Assembly: GCA_900752545.1 (NCBI GenBank)
Contig: CAADVS010000010.1
Span: forward strand, 1-21,049
Source of the DNA: an uncultured Collinsella sp.
GTDB lineage: Bacteria > Actinomycetota > Coriobacteriia > Coriobacteriales > Coriobacteriaceae
Reading direction: 5' to 3'
DNA: 21,049 nt
Shown here: positions 7,357-13,850 of the stretch, piece after piece
Layout of the letters: each line of letters begins with the position of its first letter
How positions within the stretch are numbered: position 1 is the first letter of the stretch
Program-made: the position numbers and the translations under genes
Notes under the pieces: generated by a model
The model's input: only the letters and a program-made list of their open reading frames with translations
Database searches by the model: none
What the model was told of the DNA's origin: nothing

Positions 7357-8121
7357 CTACAGGTCGCGATAGTCGACCAGGCGAAGATCAGGTTGAGACC
7401 CGAGCCAAGCGCGCAGCTCAGGGTCGATCAGCGCGTCGACTTCCTTGGTACGATCGGTCGTAAGCGAGCTGTTCTCGAGGATAAACCGATCGAGATAGCC
7501 CGGGTGGCACACAAAGACGACCGTCTCGCCGTCGGACATCTCGCGAACCGTCTGCATAATCGAGTCCTTGGGTTCGTAGCCCGGCTCCATCGAATGCATC
7601 ACCATGCGCAGATCAGTATTTCCGCAACGCACCACCGCCGTGGGATCGAAGCTCGCCTTTTGCTCCTTAAGGCCCAGCTCCTGGGCAACCGCCGAGATCG
7701 CTCGGTTAAGGTTTTCGCTCATGACGGCATGGGCCTCAAAGTAATCGGGCTCGCGGCCCACAATCTCGACAAAACGGTCGTGCTGTGCGCGGATCTCGAT
7801 GCAGGCCTCGTCGAAGTCTATCAGCTCCTCACCGCGCTTAAAATGCTCACGGAAGGTACGGCTGCTATGGAACTCGCCGCTCTCGTTGAGCATGCTCGGG
7901 ATGAGCGCCGGATCGGCGCACGGCTTGCCCAGGCACACGTTGGCATGCTGGCCCACTGCAATATCGGCATCCGCCACGAGCGACCACCCACGCTCGGCCT
8001 CGGGCATATTAGGCATAAGGCCCGCCGAGCGCACCAGGCCCTCGTTGACGCTTCGGGCAATCCCCAGGTCAACAGCATACGAATAACCGATATCATCGGC
8101 ACGAATAAGCAATTGCTTCAT
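7357..8121 (-). CDS. ChbG/YdjC-family carbohydrate deacetylase
   Basis: A 254-aa protein of the YdjC/ChbG family, metal-dependent enzymes that remove an N-acetyl group from small oligosaccharides such as chitobiose. The N-terminal LLIRADDIGYS gives the metal/catalytic aspartates (Asp9, Asp10), GQHANVCLGKP gives His59, YFEAHAVMS gives His131, and VVFVCHPGYLD gives the C-terminal HP (206-207). Family members usually read xxHxHxH at the third site, so EAHAVMS is a diverged substrate loop and the true sugar is uncertain. The length is normal. The ATG has GGAG six bases upstream. It lies 78 bases downstream of the PTS gene on the same strand but behind a terminator, so it may depend on read-through. 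The pairing with a PTS suggests an acetylated disaccharide substrate (inference). Confidence 0.85.
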   Translation of the reverse strand: MKQLLIRADDIGYSYAVDLGIARSVNEGLVRSAGLMPNMPEAERGWSLVADADIAVGQHANVCLGKPCADPALIPSMLNESGEFHSSRTFREHFKRGEELIDFDEACIEIRAQHDRFVEIVGREPDYFEAHAVMSENLNRAISAVAQELGLKEQKASFDPTAVVRCGNTDLRMVMHSMEPGYEPKDSIMQTVREMSDGETVVFVCHPGYLDRFILENSSLTTDRTKEVDALIDPELRAWLGSQPDLRLVDYRDL

Positions 8122-8137
8122 AACGACTCCAATCTAT

Positions 8138-8171
8138 GGAAAGGGGCACTTGGAGTGTAGCCAAGTGCCCC
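8138..8171 (-). terminator. terminator/attenuator between the PTS gene and the deacetylase gene
   Basis: GGGGCACTTGG (minus strand 8171-8161) and CCAAGTGCCCC (8153-8143) form a perfect 11-bp stem with a 7-base loop, followed by TTTCC. The weak U-tract suggests partial termination, which would let the downstream ChbG gene be expressed at a lower level. Confidence 0.7.
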
Positions 8172-8199
8172 AGGTAATTATCCTACCTAAACAGATGTC

Positions 8200-9648
8200 T
8201 TAAGCCTTAGCGGCAGCAACATCTTCCTCGAGCTGATCCTTGCTAAAGCCAAAGAGGTAGGCGATGGCAGTGGCGGCAACAAATGCAGCGCCCGATGCAA
8301 CGCAACCCCAGACGAGATTAGCCGTTCCGCCGGCAACAAAGCCGGTGACGCCCAGAATATTGGTCGCGCCCAGAACATACGTTGTCACATTGGTGAGGGC
8401 TGCGATCAAACCGCCGATAGCACCGCCGGCAACCATGGCGCCCAGGCAGCGAGTGTACTTAAAGCCACAGCCATACAGTGCGGGCTCCGTCACGCCGCCC
8501 ACGATACCGGAGAGCGAGAAGCCGAGCATGGCGCCCTTCTCGTCGGTCTCCTTAAGGCGCAGGAAGGCACCGAAGGCCATGCCCCACGTAGCGAACTGAG
8601 AGATACCGGCCGCGACCATAACGCAGGAGTCGGAGCCCAGGGTGAGCAGCTGCACAATACCAAGGGCAAGCAGGACCTGGTGCATACCGGTCATAACCAG
8701 GAACTCCCAAAGTGCGGCAATGACGACGAGGGAGAGGATGGTGACGATGCCGCCGGCGTTACCGAGACCGAACATAAAGTTGCCGACCATGCTGCCCAGG
8801 ATGGAGCCAATCGGAGCCAAAGCGCACAGCGAAACGGGAATCATGACGGCCATGGTGCCCACGGGTACAAACACCGTAGAGAGCATGTCGGGAACGACCT
8901 TCTTCATGAACTTCTCGACGACCATAAGCACCGGCATGGACAGAACCATGGGGAGCACGGTGGAGGAATAGTTGTTCAGCTGGGCCGGCAGTACGCCGTA
9001 GACCATGGTGGTCGTTACGCCCGAATCCGCCGCAGCGTTGACCAACGTCATGAACTCAGGAGCAATGAGCACACCGCCGAGCATCATGCCGAGTGGCTGG
9101 CTGCAGCCAAGCTGCTTCGCAGCAGCCCAACCCAAATAAACGGGAAGGAAATAATAGCCAGCGTTATAAATCCAGTTGTAGAAGAAGTTGTAGATGTCGG
9201 AGTCGGCAGACCAAATACCGAGCATGCCGTCACCGCAAACCACGGCGATGGTACGGAACATGGCAGCGCCCATGATGATGGGGATCGTCATGACCATGGT
9301 CTTGGAGAGATAGTTGAGGATCTTGTTGCCCGCAGTCTTGAGCGTCAGCGGCTCCTTGGTGCCGTCATCGAGGTTCTCGTCAATGGAGCCTTCGCCTTTA
9401 ACTCCCAGCGCAATGGCGGCGTCGTAGACCTTCGGTACGTTCTGGCCAATGATGACCTGATACTGGCCGCCAGACCACTGTGCGCCCAGTACACCCTTGA
9501 TCTTCTTAACTTCATCGTCATTGGGGATGGACTGATCCTTGAGGTTCAGACGCAAGCGGGTCATGCAGTGCGTCACGTTCGTCACATTGGAGGCGCCGCC
9601 GACGGCAGCAAGCACATCCTCGGCAATCTTCTTGTTATCGACAGCCAT
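8200..9648 (-). CDS. PTS EIIBC permease, glucose/beta-glucoside superfamily, no EIIA domain
   Basis: A 482-aa membrane transporter that imports and phosphorylates a sugar. Residues 1-85 are the EIIB domain with THCMTRLRLNL; Cys28 is the phosphorylated residue. From about residue 95 the EIIC domain follows with about ten hydrophobic segments and the conserved substrate loop SGIVGGVTEPALYG. The protein ends just after the last membrane segment, so the EIIA domain that BglF-type proteins carry is absent and must come from another gene; none is in the window, nor is a phospho-glycosidase. I start at ATG 9648 because AAGGGA lies about six bases upstream; an earlier in-frame ATG at 9669 would overlap this site. 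Control by antitermination is shown by the leader immediately upstream and by the bglG-type gene before that. The sugar cannot be named from sequence. Confidence 0.88.
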   Translation of the reverse strand: MAVDNKKIAEDVLAAVGGASNVTNVTHCMTRLRLNLKDQSIPNDDEVKKIKGVLGAQWSGGQYQVIIGQNVPKVYDAAIALGVKGEGSIDENLDDGTKEPLTLKTAGNKILNYLSKTMVMTIPIIMGAAMFRTIAVVCGDGMLGIWSADSDIYNFFYNWIYNAGYYFLPVYLGWAAAKQLGCSQPLGMMLGGVLIAPEFMTLVNAAADSGVTTTMVYGVLPAQLNNYSSTVLPMVLSMPVLMVVEKFMKKVVPDMLSTVFVPVGTMAVMIPVSLCALAPIGSILGSMVGNFMFGLGNAGGIVTILSLVVIAALWEFLVMTGMHQVLLALGIVQLLTLGSDSCVMVAAGISQFATWGMAFGAFLRLKETDEKGAMLGFSLSGIVGGVTEPALYGCGFKYTRCLGAMVAGGAIGGLIAALTNVTTYVLGATNILGVTGFVAGGTANLVWGCVASGAAFVAATAIAYLFGFSKDQLEEDVAAAKA

Positions 9649-9787
9649 GTCGAATCCCTTCTCTTCCAACTAAAGGTCTGTGGGGCTTCACAGCATCAAG
9701 ACGCACGATTCCGCTCGCGCCTGCGCAGCGCGCGACGCCCGTTGGCAAGAGATTTCATTGCATGTGATTCCCGGGTGGATCGACATG

Positions 9788-9859
9788 AAAAAAGCCCCAC
9801 GCACAACCGACGGAGACCCAATAATGGCCTCGACAGAATCGGTAGTGCCTCTCGGAGCT
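9788..9859 (-). terminator. conditional terminator in the PTS leader, overlapping the RAT
   Basis: On the minus strand AGCTCC...GCACTACCGA (9859-9839) pairs with TCGGTTGTGC...GGGGCT (9810-9793), followed by a run of six Ts. The 5' arm reuses the right half of the RAT hairpin, so the two structures are mutually exclusive: the usual BglG/SacY/LicT arrangement. Confidence 0.72.
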
Positions 9860-9877
9860 GCACCGTGAGTAACACCC
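9841..9877 (-). promoter_or_regulatory. RAT, ribonucleic antiterminator site for the BglG-type protein
   Basis: On the minus strand the leader reads GGGTGTTACTC, a 13-base insert, then GAGAGGCACTACC. This matches the RAT layout GGATTGTTACTG...CAGGCAAAACC, with the closing CTG/CAG pair replaced by CTC/GAG and a longer apical stem (CGG/CCG). It lies 193 bases before the EIIBC start. Its 3' half is shared with the terminator stem, so protein binding here would prevent termination. Confidence 0.7.
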
Positions 9878-9888
9878 AACACACGGCG

Positions 9889-9894
9889 AGTATA
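9889..9894 (-). promoter_or_regulatory. candidate -10 box of the PTS leader transcript
   Basis: TATACT on the minus strand ends 12 bases before the RAT, which would place the RAT almost at the transcript's 5' end, as in known bgl-type leaders. No convincing -35 is seen (CCACAG at 17 bases). The remainder of the 341-base gap 9649-9989 shows nothing further. Confidence 0.35.
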
Positions 9895-9989
9895 TGCGGC
9901 AGATACGTTTACTGTGGCTCAGATTGCCGACAAACGGTAGGAAACGACCCGCGAACGGTCACTATGACGGAAATAAAACGCCAGAGAAC

Positions 9990-10826
9990 CTATTTATTCA
10001 AGCTTGCAGGAGCCACGCGATTCACGTGCATGATCAGATAGACGAGCTCTTCTTGGGCCAATGGCTCGCCAAAGGCCTCTTGAATCAGAGCGTCAATACG
10101 ATGAGCGCAGCGCGATGCCGCAGGATATTGCTCCACGAGCACGTCGTAAAGACCTGAGTTCTCGGTGTCAATCGGCTCTTTCTTTGCCACGCGATCGAGC
10201 AGATAGCGCACATGGGTGGCAAAGCGAGTAAAAGCAAACGACGAGCGATCGACCGTCACGCCCAACTCTTCCTGAATAATCGCAACCGTCATATCGAGAA
10301 GATGTTCCTCGTGCTGCTCGGCAAGTACACGCCGCTCGCTCGGCTTAATCGCCGCATTGATAATCGACATGGCGATACCCGCGGCCTCACTCTGGGGCAT
10401 GCGAACGGCAAAAATTTTCTTAATGCCGCGAACGGCTAGCTCGCCCAATCGATACTCAATAGGATGCAGCTGCTCCAGATCGCGCTTGAGCGGCAACGAC
10501 ACCACCATATGTTCACGGGCGCGCTTAATGGCAAACTGGATATGATCTGCCAGCGTAATGGGCAGATTAGGACTCAATTCGTACGAAAGCTGTCCGGTCG
10601 CAATATCTGCCAGCTGAGCAGAAAACTCAAGCACCTCGGGGTCGACCTCGTCGATGAACGCCAGATACTTTGAATCGATGCCGTAAAAGGTGCGCGTGAC
10701 GACGTCCAGGTCGACCTCGTGCGGCATGTCGCCAAAGCCGATGCCGCGACCCAACGCGATGAGCTGGCGCCCCGCTCCGTCTTCGCAGATGGCAGCGTTG
10801 TGGTTAATGCGCTGGATAGCCCTCAT
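9990..10826 (-). CDS. BglG/LicT-family transcriptional antiterminator
   Basis: A 278-aa RNA-binding antiterminator. Residues 1-55 are the CAT RNA-binding domain (MRAIQRINHNAAICEDGAGR, ALGRGIGFG), then PRD1 (about 65-165) and PRD2 (about 170-275), which are phosphorylated by PTS proteins to sense sugar import. PRD1 keeps its first His (His95 in LADHIQFAI), but the second, normally in an ALH motif, is Ser here (GIAMSIINA). PRD2 keeps both (FATHVRYLL and IMHVNRV). I start at ATG 10826, where CAT-domain homology begins; AGGAG lies 10 bases upstream. The gene precedes the PTS gene, whose leader contains a RAT, so the regulatory partner is clear. A hairpin with a short T-run lies between this gene and the phosphoesterase upstream. 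Confidence 0.88.
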   Translation of the reverse strand: MRAIQRINHNAAICEDGAGRQLIALGRGIGFGDMPHEVDLDVVTRTFYGIDSKYLAFIDEVDPEVLEFSAQLADIATGQLSYELSPNLPITLADHIQFAIKRAREHMVVSLPLKRDLEQLHPIEYRLGELAVRGIKKIFAVRMPQSEAAGIAMSIINAAIKPSERRVLAEQHEEHLLDMTVAIIQEELGVTVDRSSFAFTRFATHVRYLLDRVAKKEPIDTENSGLYDVLVEQYPAASRCAHRIDALIQEAFGEPLAQEELVYLIMHVNRVAPASLNK

Positions 10827-10844
10827 GGAATCATCGCTCCTACT

Positions 10845-10880
10845 AAAACGCACCGTGTAGACCATCCACACGGCGCGTTT
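10845..10880 (-). terminator. terminator after the phosphoesterase gene, just before bglG
   Basis: ACGCGCCGTGT (minus strand 10878-10868) and ACACGGTGCGT (10858-10848) pair over 11 bp with one G-U, followed by TTTT. It ends only 19 bases before the bglG-type start, so the bglG promoter must overlap it or lie inside the upstream gene. Confidence 0.7.
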
Positions 10881-10899
10881 ATTCTACCTGCACTTGCAG

Positions 10900-11445
10900 C
10901 TACAGTCCAAAGAAGCTCAAGATCTGGTCTCGGCTTACGGGCTTGTAGTCATTGGCGTCGAGGCCGACATCGTAGCGAAAGATAGGGCGCTCGCGATCGC
11001 GGTTGCGCGCGTTGGTGCGGTCACCCCTGCTGTGGATATGCCCGTGCAGCATGATGGCGCCACGTGCCTTGCCGTTCCAGCTGAGCATGGGGTAGTGGCT
11101 CATAACCAGACGATGGCCCTTGGCATAGCCGGGAGCAATCTCCAGGTAATCGCGCACGTCTTCCCAAATCTGCGGTACGTCGGAATCTTCCCAGTCGCCG
11201 TCATGGTTACCGCGGATGAGCGTCACGTTCTGGCATTCGATACGCTCGCGCAGGCGCACCGCCTCCGCCAGGGGCAAACGATAGGTAAAGTCTCCCAGGA
11301 TGTAGAGACGGTCATCCGCAGCCACGCACTCATTGATGGCATCGATGACCTTGCGGTTCATCTCCTCGACCGAGCCAAACGGCCGGTCCATGTCGTGCAA
11401 GATATTCGTATCGCCCAGGTGCAAGTCGGCGGTAAACCACATCAT
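10900..11445 (-). CDS. Calcineurin-like metallophosphoesterase
   Basis: A 181-aa small phosphoesterase with the whole two-metal motif set: FTADLHLGD (Asp7, His9), LGDF (Asp52), IRGNHD (Asn80, His81), MSHYPML (His117) and LHGHIHS (135-138). These bind two divalent metals and hydrolyse phosphomono- or diesters; the substrate cannot be deduced. The N-terminal pattern DLHLGDxNIL...RPF is that of the small cytosolic family often annotated simply as metallophosphoesterase. I start at the ATG-ATG pair at 11445 because GAGGA lies eight bases upstream; an ATG at 11460 has no ribosome site and would add five residues. It is the last gene of a probable operon with the 59-aa gene and the HIRAN gene, followed by a terminator. 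Confidence 0.87.
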   Translation of the reverse strand: MMWFTADLHLGDTNILHDMDRPFGSVEEMNRKVIDAINECVAADDRLYILGDFTYRLPLAEAVRLRERIECQNVTLIRGNHDGDWEDSDVPQIWEDVRDYLEIAPGYAKGHRLVMSHYPMLSWNGKARGAIMLHGHIHSRGDRTNARNRDRERPIFRYDVGLDANDYKPVSRDQILSFFGL

Positions 11446-11511
11446 CGTCTGTGTCCTCATTTCGCAACGTGTTCAACTCGTGCTAAGTATACAGACGCAG
11501 CGATGCGGCGG

Positions 11512-11691
11512 TTATCCAAAGAGCCCGCCGAACAGTCCGCGGCGGCGTTTGTCTTGCTTTTTCGAAGCGTCACTCTGAGTTTTCTTGTCCTGCCGTTTCC
11601 TACGGTCCTGCTCCAACTCATCGTCGTCGAGTAGCAGATCCCACTCAAACGGATCGTCTGTCAGATCGAACTGGTCGTCGTCATCAAACAT
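11512..11691 (-). CDS. small charged protein of 59 aa, unknown
   Basis: A complete short gene: ATG at 11691 with AGGGAGG about six bases upstream, TAA at 11512-11514. The protein is bipolar: a very acidic first half (MFDDDDQFDLTDDPFEWD, then LLLDDDELEQD), a Lys/Arg/Gln-rich second half (RRKRQDKKTQSDASKKQDK), and the tail RRRGLFGGLFG. It has no cysteines and no membrane segment. I do not recognise a family. It lies 18 bases after the HIRAN gene and 66 before the phosphoesterase gene, on the same strand, suggesting co-expression. The strong ribosome site and clean spacing are the main evidence that it is real. Confidence 0.68.
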   Translation of the reverse strand: MFDDDDQFDLTDDPFEWDLLLDDDELEQDRRKRQDKKTQSDASKKQDKRRRGLFGGLFG

Positions 11692-11709
11692 GGCCGCCTC
11701 CCTTGCCGA

Positions 11710-12036
11710 CTAGCGAGCATCCACCACATAGAGGCCAACGCGCACCTGGTGCCACGGGCTGCGCTCGGGAGCAACCTGTTGCACGCGGGCCTCAAATACG
11801 TCCTCGTGGCCGTAATACATCATCAAGGACAGTGGGCCGACCTCGTTTCGCGGAACATAGCCAAGCTTGGTGTTGCCGTAATAAATCGCAACCGCCTCAG
11901 GGTCATGGGGATTATCGCGCTCGGCACACAGCGTCAGCTTATCGCCCGCTTTAAGATCGCCCAAGACCAAGGCGCCATCGGCATACTGAAATCCTGCAAT
12001 GTGAAATGACAGAAGAACACGCGAAGGCTCGTACAT
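11710..12036 (-). CDS. HIRAN-domain protein
   Basis: A 108-aa protein made almost entirely of one HIRAN domain: SFHIAGFQYADG (about 10-21), LKAGDKLTLCAERDNPHDPEAVAIYYGNTKLGYVPR (about 28-63), then MMYYGHEDVFEARVQQV (about 72-88). HIRAN domains occur in SNF2-type helicases such as HLTF/Rad5, where they bind 3' DNA ends, and as small stand-alone bacterial proteins of unknown role. DNA binding is therefore a family-based inference. AGAGGAG lies five to six bases before the ATG. The context, with a charged small protein and a phosphoesterase downstream, is compatible with a nucleic-acid function but does not prove one. Confidence 0.85.
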   Translation of the reverse strand: MYEPSRVLLSFHIAGFQYADGALVLGDLKAGDKLTLCAERDNPHDPEAVAIYYGNTKLGYVPRNEVGPLSLMMYYGHEDVFEARVQQVAPERSPWHQVRVGLYVVDAR

Positions 12037-12272
12037 AGCAGCTCCTCTAACGGCCGGATAAACCGGTGTGTAACCTTATTGAGAAGTCTACGGTCCCGTG
12101 CGGACACAAATACATCCTGTCTGCGTCCTTCAATCGTTTGCCTCAACGCTTGCGCGACAGAACGCTTGCAGATAAGATAGGAACACGGATGGCACCCGTT
12201 GCCGCGGGTCTTGCCAACTCCGATACACGTTTTCATCGTGAGAAGTGGCCGTCTTCGCTTACGCGGGGGCGG
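12037..12272. other. intergenic gap without recognised gene
   Basis: Between the HIRAN gene and the 27-aa peptide gene. A minus-strand frame from 12236 overlaps the HIRAN gene and has no ribosome site. The only small structure noted is CCGG-TTTAT-CCGG close to the HIRAN start. It may contain the HIRAN promoter, but no clear -35/-10 pair is visible. Confidence 0.4.
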
Positions 12273-12356
12273 CTATTTCATTCGGCCGATAAACAGACCG
12301 AGTTCGATAGCCGCAATCAACAACGCCAATAACGAAATAACATCGCTTACGTTCAT
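12273..12356 (-). CDS. 27-aa single-span membrane peptide, holin-like-toxin type (tentative)
   Basis: ATG at 12356, TAG at 12273-12275, with AGAAGGGA about six bases upstream. The peptide begins MNVSDVISLLALLIAAIELG and ends LFIGRMK: a short polar start, one hydrophobic segment of about 18 residues, and a positively charged tail. This is the layout of the many tiny putative holin-like toxins and type I toxins of Gram-positive bacteria, and of regulatory membrane peptides. The assignment rests on size and hydrophobic pattern only. It lies alone in a 425-base gap between the HIRAN gene and the terminator of the aldehyde dehydrogenase operon. No antisense antitoxin RNA is evident by eye. Confidence 0.55.
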   Translation of the reverse strand: MNVSDVISLLALLIAAIELGLFIGRMK

Positions 12357-12413
12357 ACCAAATCCCTTCTAAAGGGAGTTGGCCCATCCGTGCTCCATAA
12401 CAGTAGTCTAACG

Positions 12414-12453
12414 CAAAATGCAGGTAATAGGAACACTTGTTCGTATTACCTGC
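12414..12453 (-). terminator. terminator of the alcohol/aldehyde dehydrogenase operon
   Basis: GCAGGTAATA (minus strand 12453-12444) and TATTACCTGC (12429-12420) form a perfect 10-bp stem; the loop has an inner GAAC/GTTC stem. ATTTT follows. It lies nine bases after the aldehyde dehydrogenase stop. Confidence 0.75.
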
Positions 12454-12461
12454 GCCCTTTT

Positions 12462-13841
12462 CTAATGCACAAACATGCGCACGAACTTGTGCTTCCAGCT
12501 TGCGTAAGGAGCGTAGCGGAATGGCACGTCCAGCCACGTTGCCTTGTTCACGATGCTCTTCTTGTGGCTAAACGTATCGAAGCTCTCGCGTCCATGGTAC
12601 TGCCCCATACCGCTCGCGCCCATGCCGCCAAAGCCCATATGGCTCGTAGCCAAGTGCATGATCGTGTCGTTGACACAGCCACCGCCAAATGGCACGTAAC
12701 GCACGAAGCGCTGCTGAACTGCGCGATCCTGACTAAAGATATACAGGGCCAGCGGCGTCGGACGATCCGTAATAAACGCTTCGGCCTCGTCTAGGCTCTC
12801 AAACGTCAGCACCGGCAAGATGGGACCGAAGATCTCCTCCTGCATCACGGCGTCATCGGGGGTCACGCCGTCCAAAATCGTCGGCTCGATCTTCAGCGAA
12901 GTCTCCCGCGCGGTGCCTCCAAGCACGACCTTATCGGGATCGATCAGCCCGCGCACGCGCGCAAAATGCTTGGCGTTGACGATATGCCCGTAATCCTCGT
13001 TATCGAGCGGATGCTCGCCAAACATACGGCGGACCTCTTCCTTGATGAGGCCCAGCAGCTCGTCGTGCACGCGCGCATCGACCAGCAGGTAGTCGGGCGC
13101 CACGCAGGTCTGCCCCACGTTGAGCCACTTACCAAAGGCGATACGGCGTGCTGCCACCTTCAAGTTTGCGGAGGCATCCACGATACAGGGGCTCTTGCCA
13201 CCCAGTTCAAGCGTCACGGGCGTAAGGTTTTTACTTGCGCGCTCCATGACGAGCTTGCCGACCGGAACGCTACCGGTAAAGAAGATCTTGTCCCAGCACT
13301 CATCGAGCAACGCTTCGTTCTCGGCGCGCCCGCCCTCGACAACCGTCACCAGGCGCGGATCAAATGCCTCTTCACAGATTTGCTTGAGCACCGCGCTCGA
13401 TGCCGGAGCATAGGCACTCGGCTTGATGACCACGGTATTGCCCGCGGCAAGGGCGCCGGCGAGCGGCTCGAGTGTTAGCAAAAACGGGTAGTTCCACGGA
13501 GCCATGATGAGCGTGACGCCATAGGGCACGGCTTGCGTTTTGCACGCGCTCACGGCGTTGGCAAGGTCACACGGACGCAGGCGCGGACGACTCCATCGAG
13601 CCACGTGAGCGATCTGATGACGAATCTCGGAAAGCGACGTGCCGATCTCGCACATATATGCCTCGTCATGCGACTTTCCCAAATCGGTCTTGAGTGCATG
13701 GGCAATATCGGCCTCGTGCGCCCGTACCGCATCGCGTAAACTCACGAGCGCGCGACGTCGGGCATCAACATCAAACGTAGCGTGCGTTTTAAAGTAAGTG
13801 CGCTGATCGCCGACGATGCGCGCAATTTCCTCGGTGTTCAT
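12462..13841 (-). CDS. NAD(P)-dependent aldehyde dehydrogenase, class 3-like
   Basis: A 459-aa enzyme oxidising an aldehyde to the carboxylic acid. Visible motifs: MAPWNYPF with catalytic Asn117, cofactor loop FFTGSVPVGK (about 187-196), general base Glu212 in TLELGGKSPCIVD, nucleophile Cys246 in NVGQTCVAPD, and EEIFGPILPV. The length (about 460) and the C-terminal region ending in FVRMFVH fit the class 3 (ALDH3/YwdH-type) branch, which is shorter than the 490-500-aa branch. AGGAGG five bases before the ATG at 13841 makes the start certain. Nine bases separate it from the alcohol dehydrogenase stop, so the two form one operon. Together they can convert an alcohol through its aldehyde to the acid, or work in reverse for redox balance. 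The true substrate is unknown. Confidence 0.92.
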   Translation of the reverse strand: MNTEEIARIVGDQRTYFKTHATFDVDARRRALVSLRDAVRAHEADIAHALKTDLGKSHDEAYMCEIGTSLSEIRHQIAHVARWSRPRLRPCDLANAVSACKTQAVPYGVTLIMAPWNYPFLLTLEPLAGALAAGNTVVIKPSAYAPASSAVLKQICEEAFDPRLVTVVEGGRAENEALLDECWDKIFFTGSVPVGKLVMERASKNLTPVTLELGGKSPCIVDASANLKVAARRIAFGKWLNVGQTCVAPDYLLVDARVHDELLGLIKEEVRRMFGEHPLDNEDYGHIVNAKHFARVRGLIDPDKVVLGGTARETSLKIEPTILDGVTPDDAVMQEEIFGPILPVLTFESLDEAEAFITDRPTPLALYIFSQDRAVQQRFVRYVPFGGGCVNDTIMHLATSHMGFGGMGASGMGQYHGRESFDTFSHKKSIVNKATWLDVPFRYAPYASWKHKFVRMFVH

Positions 13842-13850
13842 GGCACCCTC

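Noticed and set aside
7204..8160. 318-codon plus-strand open frame
   Set aside because: Antisense to the ChbG-type deacetylase with its conserved metal ligands.
8680..10041. 453-codon plus-strand open frame
   Set aside because: Antisense to the PTS gene and its leader; His/Gly/Asp-rich low-complexity translation with no recognisable domain, while the minus strand has clear EIIB and EIIC motifs.
11934..12236. Minus-strand frame starting MKTCIGVGKTRGNGC
   Set aside because: It overlaps the HIRAN gene in another frame and has no ribosome site; its cysteines suggested a metal-binding peptide, but nothing else supports it.
12259..12537. 92-codon minus-strand frame overlapping the 27-aa peptide
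   Set aside because: It starts inside the aldehyde dehydrogenase gene and crosses its terminator; the shorter frame with a proper ribosome site is preferred.
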